The notes: a model not told the origin generated them from the letters alone. Positions 1 to 7,534 are shown, counted from the first letter of the stretch. The stretch is DNA of 35,288 bases from an uncultured Quadrisphaera sp. (GCA_902806005.1 CADCUY010000569.1:1-35288), one strand, 5' to 3'. Translations and numbers: made by a program.

Positions 1-1
1 G

Positions 2-1093
2 GTCCGCGCCGCCGTGCTGCCGCAGCGGGGCGCCCCGTTCGAGATCCGCGAGCTGCTGCTCGAACCGCCCCGCGCCGACGAGCTCGTGGTGCGGACGGTC
101 GCCACCGGCGTCTGCCACACCGACTCCTTCGCGCGCGACGGGCACTACCCGGTGCCGGTGCCGGTGGTGCTGGGGCACGAGGGCGCGGGCGTGGTGGAGG
201 CGGTCGGCGCCGACGTCCACGACGTCCGCGTCGGCGACCACGTCGTCCTCAGCTTCGCGCACTGCGGACGGTGCCCGACCTGCCGGGCCGGCCGCCCGGC
301 GCTGTGCCGCTCCGCCTACGAGCAGAACTTCGCCGCGCAGCGGGCGGACGGGAGCACGCCGCTGTCGGCCCCGGACGGCTCCCCGGTGCACGGGATGTAC
401 TTCGGCCAGTCCAGCTTCAGCACCGCGGTGCTGGCGCCCGCCGCGAGCGCCGTGGTGGTCGACGACGACGTCGACCTGACGGTCGCCGCCCCCTTCGGGT
501 GCGGCTTCCAGACCGGCGCCGGGGCCGTGCTGAACAGCCTGGCCCCGGCCCCCGGCTCCTCCATCGCCGTCTTCGGCGCCGGCACGGTCGGGCTGTGCGC
601 GGTCATGGCCGCCGTCATCGCCGGCTGCAGCACCGTCGTGGCCGTCGACCGCAACCCCGCCCGGCTCGCGCTGGCCGAGGAGCTCGGCGCGACCCACGTG
701 CTCGAGGCGGGCGAGCGGGTGCTGGCCTCGCTGCGGCAGATCGGGGGCGGTGGCGTCGACTCCGCGCTCGACACCACCGGCCACCCGGGGGTCGTCCGGC
801 AGGCCGTGGACGCCCTGCACGTCGCCGGGACCTTCGCGCTGGTCGGCTCCTCGGCGCTCGGCACGGAGGTCACCCTGGACATGCCCCACATGCTGTTCGG
901 GCGGACCTTCCGCGGGGTCATCGAGGGCGACAGCGTGCCGCGCGAGTTCATCCCGCAGCTGATCGAGCACCACCGCGCCGGCCGGTTCCCCGTCGACCGG
1001 CTGGTGCGCCGGTTCCCCTTCGACCAGATCGAGGCCGCCGTCGCCGCCGCCGAGCGCGGCGAGGTGGTCAAGCCGGTCCTGACCTTCGCCTGA
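2..1093 (+). CDS. Zinc-dependent alcohol dehydrogenase (MDR superfamily), 5'-truncated by window edge
   Basis: The protein is a medium-chain NAD(P)-dependent alcohol dehydrogenase that would oxidise a primary or aromatic alcohol to the aldehyde in the cytoplasm. Counting from the GTG at 14, catalytic zinc ligands are C34 (CHTD), H55/E56 (GHE) and C163 (PFGCGFQTG); structural zinc is held by C84, C87, C90 and C98; the Rossmann motif GAGTVG is at 188-193. The layout resembles aryl- or benzyl-alcohol dehydrogenases. The reading frame stays open to the first base (V-R-A-A before V14) and family members usually begin some residues earlier, so the real start lies outside the window. It converges on the SDR gene at 1111 with a 17-bp gap. 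The family is clear; the substrate is not. Confidence 0.9.
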   Translation, partial: VRAAVLPQRGAPFEIRELLLEPPRADELVVRTVATGVCHTDSFARDGHYPVPVPVVLGHEGAGVVEAVGADVHDVRVGDHVVLSFAHCGRCPTCRAGRPALCRSAYEQNFAAQRADGSTPLSAPDGSPVHGMYFGQSSFSTAVLAPAASAVVVDDDVDLTVAAPFGCGFQTGAGAVLNSLAPAPGSSIAVFGAGTVGLCAVMAAVIAGCSTVVAVDRNPARLALAEELGATHVLEAGERVLASLRQIGGGGVDSALDTTGHPGVVRQAVDALHVAGTFALVGSSALGTEVTLDMPHMLFGRTFRGVIEGDSVPREFIPQLIEHHRAGRFPVDRLVRRFPFDQIEAAVAAAERGEVVKPVLTFA

Positions 1094-1110
1094 GGGCGCC
1101 TCCGCCGCCG

Positions 1111-1944
1111 CTACGCGGGGCGGGCCACCACGGAGAGCGCGACGTCGCGGTGCGCCTCGTGCTCGGCGAGCCGGGCGACCAGCGCCGCCCGGACGTCGTC
1201 GTAGGCGTCGGAGCCGAGCGGGAGGCGCAGCGGCGTCGCCCCGGAGTCGACCAGGCCGACCATCGCCTCGACGACCCTCTGCGGGTCGTTGGGCAGGGCG
1301 AGGGTGCCCTCGGTGACCGCGCGCCGGACCGCGCCCGCGGGCGTGTGCTCGTACTCCGGCATCACGGGCGCGGTCTGCAGGGAGGCGCCGAAGCCGGTGG
1401 GCGTCGCCCCGGGCTCGACGATGGTCAGCGCGAGCCCGAACGGGGCGATCTCGCGGGCGACGGTCTCGCAGAACCCCTCGATCCCCCACTTCGACGCGTG
1501 GTAGTAGCTGAAGTTCGGGTACGTGGTCTGCCCGCCGGCGCTGGAGACCTGCAGGATCCGCCCGCGGCCCTGGGCGCGCAGGTGGGGCAGGACGGCCCGG
1601 ACGACGTGGATCGAGCCGAGCAGGTTGGTCTCGACCACCCGGGTGACCTGCTCGTCGGAGGCCTCCTCGACGGCGGCGAAGACGCCGTACCCGGCGTTGT
1701 TGACGACGACGTCGATCGTGCCGAGCGCCTCGACGGCGGCGTCGACGACCCGGCGCACCGCCCGGGCGTCGGTGACGTCGAGCTGGGCCAGCCAGAGCCG
1801 GTCGCCGTGCTGGGCGCGCAGGTCCTCGAGCGCCTCGGGGCGGCGCAGGGTCGCCGCGACCCGGTCGCCGCGGGCCAGGAGGTGCTCGGTGAGCAGCCGT
1901 CCGAAGCCGGATGAGGTGCCGGTGACGAACCACGTGGTGGTCAT
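1111..1944 (-). CDS. Short-chain dehydrogenase/reductase (classical SDR)
   Basis: This is a 277-residue classical SDR, a cytoplasmic NAD(P)(H)-dependent oxidoreductase of unknown substrate. It shows the cofactor motif TGTSSGFG at residues 8-15, NNAG at 82-85, a catalytic serine around 134-135 and the YxxxK pair Y148/K152. The frame is open further upstream, but ATG at 1944 is preceded by AAAGGA and gives the usual start two strands before the glycine motif, so it is chosen. The gene is divergent from a MerR regulator at 2018, and the shared gap contains a MerR-type promoter pointing at this gene, so it is probably the regulated target. The C-terminus, with a T/S-rich loop after EPGATPTGF, resembles SDRs commonly annotated as ketoreductases. 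Confidence 0.9.
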   Translation of the reverse strand: MTTTWFVTGTSSGFGRLLTEHLLARGDRVAATLRRPEALEDLRAQHGDRLWLAQLDVTDARAVRRVVDAAVEALGTIDVVVNNAGYGVFAAVEEASDEQVTRVVETNLLGSIHVVRAVLPHLRAQGRGRILQVSSAGGQTTYPNFSYYHASKWGIEGFCETVAREIAPFGLALTIVEPGATPTGFGASLQTAPVMPEYEHTPAGAVRRAVTEGTLALPNDPQRVVEAMVGLVDSGATPLRLPLGSDAYDDVRAALVARLAEHEAHRDVALSVVARPA

Positions 1945-1969
1945 GGGGGTCCTTTCGTCGGTGCCCTCC

Positions 1970-2000
1970 ACGCTAGGAGCTCGAGTCGACTCGAGGTCAA
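1970..2000 (-). promoter_or_regulatory. MerR-type promoter/operator for the SDR at 1111-1944
   Basis: On the minus strand a -35 box TTGACC (2000-1995) and a -10 box TAGCGT (1975-1970) are separated by 19 bp. This over-long spacer is the hallmark of promoters activated by MerR-family proteins through DNA distortion. The spacer and the inner edge of the -35 box form a perfect 16-bp palindrome, CTCGAGTCGACTCGAG (1980-1995). The site lies between the SDR start and the merR start, so the MerR protein next door is the expected ligand-responsive activator. Confidence 0.8.
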
Positions 2001-2005
2001 GTCCG

Positions 2006-2011
2006 TACGAT
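2006..2011 (+). promoter_or_regulatory. -10 box of leaderless merR transcript
   Basis: TACGAT lies 6 nt upstream of the GTG start at 2018, the spacing expected when transcription starts at the start codon. No Shine-Dalgarno sequence is visible, consistent with a leaderless mRNA. Confidence 0.5.
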
Positions 2012-2017
2012 GGCGGC

Positions 2018-2440
2018 GTGACCACCACCTCGCCGACCACCCTGAGCATCGGTGAGGTCAGCGCCCTGACCGGCCTGAGCGCGCACACCCTGCGCTTCTA
2101 CGAGCAGGAGGGCCTGTTCGTCGCTCCCGTCCGGCGCACCGCGGGCGGGCGGCGCTGCTACACCCAGGAGGAGGTCGAGTGGCTCAGGGTGGGCGTGAAG
2201 CTGCGCTCGTCGGGCATGCCGCTGCCGGAGATCCGCCGCTACGTGCAGCTGGTGGGCGAGGGCGCCGGCACCGAGGCCGAGCGGCTGGAGGTCCTGCGCC
2301 GGCACGAGGAGCGGGTCCGGCAGCAGGTCGCCGACCTGCAGGAGGCCCTCCGGGTCATCCACACGAAGGTCGAGGTGTACGCCCGGCACCTCGCCGCGGG
2401 CACGGCCGACCGGGTCTGGAGCGACGGGCCCGCGTGCTGA
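2018..2440 (+). CDS. MerR-family transcriptional regulator
   Basis: This is a 140-residue MerR protein. The N-terminal winged helix-turn-helix covers about residues 9-75 (LSIGEVSALTGLSAHTLRFYEQEGL, with the RFYEQEGL and RRCYTQEEVEWL signatures), followed by a dimerisation coiled coil to about residue 130. There is no cysteine cluster typical of metal sensors and only a very short C-terminal tail, so it resembles the small MerR regulators found beside SDR or aldo-keto reductase genes in actinobacteria. GTG 2018 is chosen because it starts just before the DNA-binding domain and sits 6 nt after a TACGAT -10 box; the open frame upstream overlaps the SDR antisense. The inducer is unknown. Confidence 0.9.
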   Translation: MTTTSPTTLSIGEVSALTGLSAHTLRFYEQEGLFVAPVRRTAGGRRCYTQEEVEWLRVGVKLRSSGMPLPEIRRYVQLVGEGAGTEAERLEVLRRHEERVRQQVADLQEALRVIHTKVEVYARHLAAGTADRVWSDGPAC

Positions 2441-2484
2441 GCCGACCCGGGTCCGGCGGACGCGAGCCGGTGGCGCGTCGCGCC

Positions 2485-2560
2485 GGGGGCTGCCGCGCGC
2501 GTCCTGCGCCCGGGCGACGACCGGGCGTGCACCTCGGTCACCGCACGCGGCAGCGCCCCC
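2485..2560. repeat. Long imperfect inverted repeat in 3' intergenic space
   Basis: Arms starting GGGGGCTGCCGCG (2485-2497) and ending CGCGGCAGCGCCCCC (2546-2560) pair with one bulged base around a GC-rich loop of about 48 nt. It lies between two convergent genes (merR and the SDR at 2643) and may be part of a bidirectional transcription end. No gene is seen in 2441-2642. Confidence 0.4.
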
Positions 2561-2570
2561 GAGCGGCCGA

Positions 2571-2593
2571 GTCACCTCCCGCGCGGGGGTGAC
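2571..2593. terminator. Hairpin between convergent genes, candidate bidirectional terminator
   Basis: GTCACCTCC (2571-2579) pairs with GGGGGTGAC (2585-2593), allowing one T-G pair, around a 5-nt loop CGCGC. It has no U-tract, as is common in high-GC actinobacteria, so termination is inferred from position and stem only. Confidence 0.4.
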
Positions 2594-2642
2594 CCGGTGG
2601 GGCTCGTCCCGGGACGACGGTCCTGACGTCGGGCAGGGGCGC

Positions 2643-3467
2643 TCAGTCCTGGGCCACGGGCGCGGGCGCGGTGGTGGAGGTCCCGCCGTCCACGTTGAGG
2701 ATCTGGCCGGTGATGAAGGCCGAGGCGGGGGCGGCGAGGAAGAGCACCGCCTCGGCGATGTCGTCGACCGTCCCCAGCCGACCGAGGGGGATCGTGCTCA
2801 CGAAGCCCTCGCGCACGGCCTCGTCGTCCAGCAGGGCCGCGGAGGCGTCGGTGCGGATCAGGCTGACCCGGACCCCGTTCACGCGCACCTGCCGCGGTCC
2901 CCACTCGGCGGCCAGGGCCCGGGTGGCGGCGTCCAGCCCGCCCTTGCTCGCCCCGTACAGGACGCTGCCGGCGCCGCCGGTCTCCCCGAGCCCGGAGGTG
3001 ATGTTGACGACGCTGCCCCCGCCCCGGCCGGCCATGTGCGCCGCCGCGGCAGCGGCCAGCAGCAGCGGCGCCCGCAGGTTGACCGCGAGGAGGGCGTCCA
3101 CGTCCTGCGCGGTCAGCGCGGCGCTGGCGCCGAAGTGGCCGATGCCGGCGTTGTTGACCAGCACGTCCACGGACCCGAGGGCCTCGACGGCCCGGTCGAA
3201 CAGCGCGCGGGGAGCCTCCGGGTCGGCCATGTCGGCGGCCAGGACCACCGGGTCGTTCGGCAGCTGCTCGGCCCAGGCGGCCAGCGCCCCCTCGTTGCGC
3301 CCGGTGATGGCCACGCGCGCGCCGGCCACGGCCAGGCGCCGGCTGATCGTGGCACCCAGGCCGCGGCCGCCACCGGTGACCAGGACGGTGGCGCCCTGGA
3401 GCGGAGCGGGGACGGGCGCCTGGACGGCGTCGGAGCTGGGGCGCGTGCTGGAGACGGTGGTCGTCAT
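2643..3467 (-). CDS. Short-chain dehydrogenase/reductase (FabG-like SDR)
   Basis: This is a 274-residue SDR of the 3-oxoacyl-ACP-reductase-like group, cytoplasmic and NAD(P)-dependent. It has TGGGRGLG at residues 31-38, NNAG at 105-108, catalytic S158, Y171 and K175 (YGASK), and the C-terminal FITGQILNVDGG motif. The usual VNxVxPG loop reads VNGVRVSLIRTDAS, a small departure from the family. ATG 3467 is preceded by an AGGGGGA ribosome site and about 25 residues of tail before the Rossmann fold; longer upstream frame is non-coding. It lies downstream of the MBL gene on the same strand (152-bp gap) and has its own promoter with an 18-bp site shared with the tetR promoter at 4432. Confidence 0.9.
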   Translation of the reverse strand: MTTTVSSTRPSSDAVQAPVPAPLQGATVLVTGGGRGLGATISRRLAVAGARVAITGRNEGALAAWAEQLPNDPVVLAADMADPEAPRALFDRAVEALGSVDVLVNNAGIGHFGASAALTAQDVDALLAVNLRAPLLLAAAAAAHMAGRGGGSVVNITSGLGETGGAGSVLYGASKGGLDAATRALAAEWGPRQVRVNGVRVSLIRTDASAALLDDEAVREGFVSTIPLGRLGTVDDIAEAVLFLAAPASAFITGQILNVDGGTSTTAPAPVAQD

Positions 3468-3529
3468 GGGAGATCCCCCTGCGGGCAGCAGGCCGCGGCG
3501 CGGTGGCCGGACCGGTGAGTGGAACCTCC

Positions 3530-3561
3530 AGCCTACCGACATGTGGAGGTATCGCCTCCGC
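3530..3561 (-). promoter_or_regulatory. Promoter and TetR-type operator of the SDR at 2643-3467
   Basis: On the minus strand GCGGAGG-CGAT-ACCTCCA (3561-3544) forms a dyad with GGAGG/CCTCC arms, and a -10-like TAGGCT lies at 3535-3530, eight bp downstream. The same pattern GCGGAGG-N4-ACCTCCA occurs at 4432-4449 before the neighbouring tetR gene, at nearly the same distance from its -10 box. A further half-site ACCTCCA is at 3524-3530. Confidence 0.6.
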
Positions 3562-3619
3562 AAACATCGGCCCGGGGCTCGTCGTGCCCGGCGGACGGCG
3601 CGCCCTGCGGGCGGGGGCG

Positions 3620-4330
3620 TCAGCCCAGCGGGTCGGGAGCGGTCGCCAGGGCCCGGGCGGCGCCGCCGAGGCGGGGAGGGCCGTGGCCGAAGCCGGCGAC
3701 CTCGACGCCGAGCGCGGCGAGCCGCTGCAGCGACCGGTGGGCGCCGGCGCGGTCGACGTGGAACGGCCCGAGCACCACCTGCCCGTCGACGTCCGCAGCG
3801 GTGTCGCCGGTGAGCACCGCGCCCAGGCGGGGGAAGTGCACCGCGATGCTGCCCGGGGTGTGCCCCGGCGTCGCCACGACCACGGCCTCGCCCGCGGGGT
3901 CGACCCGGTCGCCGTCGTCCAGCTCGCGGTGCACCGGGCAGGGGGGTGCGGGCGGCACACCGGCCCTGACCTGCTCGAACAGCGGCCGCTCGGCGTCGGT
4001 GACCAGCGGCGGTCGGCCCTCGGCGTCCCCCCGCACCACCGCCGCGTCGGCACGGCCCGCGCAGACCTCCACCTCGCCCCACGCGGCGATCTCGGCGGCG
4101 CTCCCGCTGTGGTCCGCGTGCCAGTGGGTGAGCACCACGCGGCGGACGTCGCCGCGGTCCAGGCCCAGCGCGCGCAGCGCCTCGGCCACCACCTCGCCCT
4201 GCCCGGGCAGGCCGGTGTCGACCACGGTCACCGCGCCGGCGTCGAGCCACAGGTAGGTGTTGCTCGGCCCGGTGGCCACCAGGTGCAGCCCCTCGGCGAC
4301 CCGGGCCGGACCTCCGGGTCCGTCAGCCAC
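3620..4330 (-). CDS. Metallo-beta-lactamase-fold hydrolase
   Basis: This is a 236-residue MBL-fold protein (glyoxalase II-like superfamily), probably a cytoplasmic dinuclear-metal hydrolase. Visible metal ligands are H69, H71, D73 and H74 (THWHADH), H157 (PGHTPG), D176 (LTGDT) and H216 (FGHGPP), so the active site looks intact. The substrate cannot be read from sequence; thioesters, lactones and phosphoesters are all used in this superfamily. GTG 4330 is chosen because the earlier ATG at 4516 would run over the divergent tetR start and encode a low-complexity leader; its ribosome site is weak, so the start is only moderately certain. A possible -10 TAGCAT on the minus strand is at 4397-4392. 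Confidence 0.85.
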   Translation of the reverse strand: MADGPGGPARVAEGLHLVATGPSNTYLWLDAGAVTVVDTGLPGQGEVVAEALRALGLDRGDVRRVVLTHWHADHSGSAAEIAAWGEVEVCAGRADAAVVRGDAEGRPPLVTDAERPLFEQVRAGVPPAPPCPVHRELDDGDRVDPAGEAVVVATPGHTPGSIAVHFPRLGAVLTGDTAADVDGQVVLGPFHVDRAGAHRSLQRLAALGVEVAGFGHGPPRLGGAARALATAPDPLG

Positions 4331-4431
4331 GGGACGCCCCGGGCGGGAGGGGCCGGGCGCCGCGGTCGTCCTCGGAGGGGGCCATCCGCGGATGCTAGCG
4401 GCGAGGGCCGCGGGGCCGACCGGGCGAGGAA

Positions 4432-4464
4432 GCGGAGGACGGACCTCCAGCACAGGGCTACCCT
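4432..4464 (+). promoter_or_regulatory. Operator and -10 box of leaderless tetR (4471)
   Basis: GCGGAGG-ACGG-ACCTCCA (4432-4449) is a dyad with GGAGG/CCTCC arms, and TACCCT at 4459-4464 is a -10 box ending 6 nt before the ATG, so the mRNA is probably leaderless and autorepressed. The operator overlaps the expected -35 region. It matches the site before the SDR at 2643 in all 14 fixed positions. Confidence 0.6.
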
Positions 4465-4470
4465 CGCGCC

Positions 4471-5211
4471 ATGCCCGACCCGCCGTCGCGCACCGTCCAC
4501 GAGCAGCACCGCTCACCGGTGGGCGAGCGCCCGCTGCGCCGCGACGCCCAGCGCAACCGCCAGCTGATCCTCGACGCGGCGCAGGCGGTCTTCGCCGACG
4601 CCGGCCTCCAGGCGAGCCTCGACGACGTGGCGCGGAGGGCCGGGGTCGGGGTGGCCACGGTGTACCGCCGCTTCCCTGACAAGGAGGCCCTCGTCGAGGC
4701 GCTGTTCGAGGCGAGGATCGGCACGATCATCGACGTGGTCGAGCAGGCCCTCGCGCTGCCCGGCGGCTGGGACGGGCTGGTCCACGTCCTGCGCGAGGTC
4801 TCCCGCGTGCAGGCCGGCGACCGGGGGCTGCGGGAGATCGCCCTGAGCACCGGGTACGGCCGTTCCCGCGTCGCCGCCCAGCGCTCCCGGGTCGCGGCCG
4901 GGATCGAGCAGCTCATCGCCCGGGCCGAGGCGGAGGGGGTGCTGCGCGCCGGGATCACCGCCAACGACGTCCCCCTGGTCCTGTACATGGTCGGGGAGGT
5001 GGCGCAGAACACCAACGGCCTGCGCCTCGACCTCGCGGACCGCTACCTCGGCCTGGTCATCGACGGGCTGCGCGCCCGCCCCGGCACCGACCTCGGCCCG
5101 CCACCGGACGACGCCGAGCTGGAGCGCTTCATGCAGGGCTGGGGTCCCTCACCGCGGTCACCGAGGCCCGTGCCGCGGCCCGGCGCGGAGCTCCGCGTCC
5201 CGCAGACCTGA
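4471..5211 (+). CDS. TetR/AcrR-family transcriptional regulator
   Basis: This is a 246-residue TetR-type repressor. After a 25-residue polar tail, the DNA-binding domain spans about residues 26-72 with the helix-turn-helix SLDDVARRAGVGVATVYRRFPDKEALV. The all-helical ligand and dimerisation domain follows, and the last 30 residues are proline-rich and probably disordered. The ATG sits 6 nt after TACCCT, indicating a leaderless transcript. A shared dyad suggests that it represses itself and the SDR at 2643-3467, and perhaps the divergent MBL gene. Its 3' end overlaps the convergent tetR at 5158 by 54 bp. The ligand is unknown. Confidence 0.92.
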   Translation: MPDPPSRTVHEQHRSPVGERPLRRDAQRNRQLILDAAQAVFADAGLQASLDDVARRAGVGVATVYRRFPDKEALVEALFEARIGTIIDVVEQALALPGGWDGLVHVLREVSRVQAGDRGLREIALSTGYGRSRVAAQRSRVAAGIEQLIARAEAEGVLRAGITANDVPLVLYMVGEVAQNTNGLRLDLADRYLGLVIDGLRARPGTDLGPPPDDAELERFMQGWGPSPRSPRPVPRPGAELRVPQT

Positions 5212-5808
5212 GGGGCGCCGGCCGCCCGCCGCCGGGTCGCTCGCGGGCGCGGCGACGAGGTCGCGGACCTGCTCGGCGGCGTGGTGGAGGAGCACCGCGT
5301 AGTCGGCGGCCGGGTCGTGCATCCACGCCCGGGAGGCCTGCTTGAACACGGCCAGGGCGAGGTCGGCGACCAGGTGGGCGGCCGCGGGGTCCGATCCGCG
5401 CTCGACCAGGGCGCCGGCGACGGCGGCAGCGATGGTGGCCAGCTTGTGCGCCTCGCGCTCCTGCAGCTCGCCCGAGGTCGCGATGATCGCGTCGCGCCGG
5501 CGCAGGTGCTCGCGCTCGCGGGCGTGGAACAGCTCCTCGCACGCGGCCATGGCGTGCACGGCGGCCGCCATCGGAGGCAGGTCGGCGGGGGCGTCGCGCA
5601 AGGACCCGGTGACGCGCTCGCGCAGCTCCTCCGCGCCGGCGAAGAGGACCTCCCGCTTGTCGGGGAAGTAGCGGAAGTACGTCCGGGAGGTCACGCCGAC
5701 GTGGGCGGCGATGTCGCCGATCGTCGTCCGGTCGTAGCCGCGGACCGAGTACAGGTCCAGGGCGGCGAGCTCGAGCCGCTGCTTGGCGTGCGGTTCCCAG
5801 CGGGGCAT
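5158..5808 (-). CDS. TetR-family regulator of the adjacent MFS operon
   Basis: This is a 216-residue TetR regulator: helix-turn-helix at about residues 10-55 (LDLYSVRGYDRTTIGDIAAHVGVTSRTYFRYFPDKREVLF), then a helical sensor domain. ATG 5808 is chosen because the domain begins about ten residues later and a -10 box TACCGT (5819-5814) ends 5 nt upstream, implying a leaderless mRNA; the longer open frame crosses the operators and the divergent MFS gene. It is divergent from the MFS/AKR/cupin operon, with three copies of a 19-bp dyad between them, so it very likely represses both directions. The last 18 codons overlap the convergent tetR at 4471-5211. Confidence 0.92.
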   Translation of the reverse strand: MPRWEPHAKQRLELAALDLYSVRGYDRTTIGDIAAHVGVTSRTYFRYFPDKREVLFAGAEELRERVTGSLRDAPADLPPMAAAVHAMAACEELFHAREREHLRRRDAIIATSGELQEREAHKLATIAAAVAGALVERGSDPAAAHLVADLALAVFKQASRAWMHDPAADYAVLLHHAAEQVRDLVAAPASDPAAGGRRPSGLRDAELRAGPRHGPR

Positions 5809-5813
5809 GCGCC

Positions 5814-5920
5814 ACGGTAGCAGCGCCGATGTCACAGCAGGACGACGTCTCCGGCCCGACCACCGTGATGTCGCAGTGCGACGACGCCTGCTAGTCTCCC
5901 GGATGTCACAGTGAGACATC
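5814..5920. promoter_or_regulatory. Divergent tetR/MFS control region with three operator copies
   Basis: Three 19-bp sites share GATGTCnCA-N4-GACnnC: O1 GATGTCACAGCAGGACGAC (5828-5846), O2 GATGTCGCAGTGCGACGAC (5867-5885) and O3 GATGTCACAGTGAGACATC (5902-5920). O3 is nearly a perfect palindrome (GATGTC/GACATC arms). O1 lies just upstream of the tetR -10 box TACCGT (5819-5814). O2 covers the expected -35 region of the MFS promoter, whose -10 is TAGTCT at 5892-5897, and O3 covers its transcription start and early leader. The centres are 39 and 35 bp apart. Confidence 0.8.
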
Positions 5921-6010
5921 GTGAGCGGCGTGCGGGACGCGCCCGGGCCAGCGGCACCGGCGCGGGACGTCCTGACCGCAGCGACCCTCCCCCTCGTCGA
6001 AGGACTGCTC

Positions 6011-7486
6011 ATGCCCGCCAGCTCGACCGCGCCCGCCCCACCGACTCGCGACTCCCCCACCCGACCCGCCCACCGGTGGTGGCTGCTCATCGCGATGTGC
6101 ACCGCCCAGCTGATGGTGATCCTGGACGCGACGATCGTGAACGTCGCCCTGCCCGACGCCCAGTCCGACCTCGGCTTCGCGTCCGCCGACCGGCACTGGG
6201 TCGTCACCGCCTACGCCCTCGTCTTCGGCAGCCTGCTGCTCGTCGGCGGCCGCGTCGCCGACCTGGTCGGCCGACGGCGGGCGGTCCTGATCGGCCTGGC
6301 CGGCTTCGGGCTCGCCTCCGCCCTCGGCGGGGCCGCTGACAGCCTCACCACCCTGGTCCTCGCCCGGGCGCTGCAGGGCCTGTTCGGGGCGCTCCTGGCC
6401 CCGGCGACGCTGGCGGTGATCACCACGACGTTCACCGACGAGGGTGAGCGCGGCAGGGCGTTCGGGATCTACGGCGCCGTCGCTGCCGGTGGCGGCGCTG
6501 TCGGCCTGCTGCTCGGCGGCGTGCTCACCGAGTACGCCAGCTGGCGCTGGACCCTGTACGTCAACACCGTGCTGGCCGCCGTCGGGGTCGTCGGTGCGCT
6601 GGCGACGCTGGCGCACCAGGAGCGGGTGCGCGGCCAGCGGCCCGACCTGGCCGGCGCCGCGACCATCACCGTGGGCCTGTTCGGGCTGGTCTTCGGCTTC
6701 TCCAACGCCTACGAGAGCGGGTGGTCCGCCCCGCTCACCGTGGTCTGCCTGGCGGGGGGCGCCCTGCTGGTCGCCGCGTTCCTGGTGGTCGAGGCGCGCG
6801 TCGCCGACCCGATCCTGCCGCTGCGGGTGCTGACCTCGCGGGTGCGCGGCGCATCGCTGCTGGTGCTCTTCCTCGGCAGCGTGGGCCTGTTCGCCGAGAC
6901 CCTCTTCCTGACCTACTACCTGCAGGAGAACCTCGGCTTCACCCCCCTCCAGGCCGGGCTGGCGTTCCTGCCCCAGACCCTCGGCGCCGTCGGAGCGTCG
7001 CTGGCCAGCGGGATCCTGCTGCGCCGGCTGCCGGCCCGGGTGCTGCTGCCGGTCGGCACCCTGGTGGCCGCGGGCGGCGCCCTGCTGCTGGGCCGCATCG
7101 ACGGGTCCGCCGACTACGCCGCGGTCGTCCTGCCGGGTTCGGTGCTCATCGGCGCCGGCATCGGCCTGGCCTTCTCCATCGCCGTCAACCTGGGCGTCTT
7201 CGGGGTCCGCGACGAGGACGCCGGAGTCGCCTCGGCCGCGGTCGCCGCGGTCCAGCAGATGGGCGGCTCGATCGGCCCGTCGCTGTTCAACACCATCGCC
7301 GGCACGGTGGTGGCCGGCTACCTCGCGACCCGCCCCGCCGGCGCCGATGTCGAGGCTGAGGCCGCCGCGTACTCCTACAGCGTGGCCTTCTACATCGCGG
7401 CCGCGGTCCTGGCAGGGGCCGCCTTGACCAGCGCTGCACTGCTACGAGCGCACGGACGCCGCGACACCCGCGACCGCACGCGGTGA
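6011..7486 (+). CDS. MFS drug-type efflux transporter, DHA2 family (14 TM)
   Basis: This is a 491-residue inner-membrane drug:H+ antiporter of the EmrB/QacA type. After an N-terminal tail rich in P, S and T there are about 14 hydrophobic segments. Motif D1 LDATIVNVALP is at residues 39-49 and motif A GGRVADLVGRRR at 79-90, followed by LARALQGLFGALLAPA and a C-terminal GVASAAVAAVQQMGGSIG segment, all typical of DHA2 exporters. ATG 6011 is preferred because GAAGGA lies 6 nt upstream; a GTG at 5921 immediately after operator O3 would add 30 residues. It is first in an apparent operon with an AKR (48-bp gap) and a cupin, under the divergent TetR. Exported compound unknown. Confidence 0.92.
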   Translation: MPASSTAPAPPTRDSPTRPAHRWWLLIAMCTAQLMVILDATIVNVALPDAQSDLGFASADRHWVVTAYALVFGSLLLVGGRVADLVGRRRAVLIGLAGFGLASALGGAADSLTTLVLARALQGLFGALLAPATLAVITTTFTDEGERGRAFGIYGAVAAGGGAVGLLLGGVLTEYASWRWTLYVNTVLAAVGVVGALATLAHQERVRGQRPDLAGAATITVGLFGLVFGFSNAYESGWSAPLTVVCLAGGALLVAAFLVVEARVADPILPLRVLTSRVRGASLLVLFLGSVGLFAETLFLTYYLQENLGFTPLQAGLAFLPQTLGAVGASLASGILLRRLPARVLLPVGTLVAAGGALLLGRIDGSADYAAVVLPGSVLIGAGIGLAFSIAVNLGVFGVRDEDAGVASAAVAAVQQMGGSIGPSLFNTIAGTVVAGYLATRPAGADVEAEAAAYSYSVAFYIAAAVLAGAALTSAALLRAHGRRDTRDRTR

Positions 7487-7534
7487 GGCACACCGGCCAC
7501 GAGCACCGTCACGGCTGACCGAGGAGACGATCAC

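Noticed and set aside
2643-4250. A 535-codon frame that could fuse an upstream domain to the SDR
   Set aside because: Upstream of 3467 it is R/G/A-rich nonsense overlapping the MBL gene in another frame, and ATG 3467 has its own ribosome site and promoter.
6011-7486. GTG 5921 as the MFS start, directly after operator O3
   Set aside because: No ribosome site, and the added 30 residues are not typical of the family; ATG 6011 has GAAGGA at good spacing.
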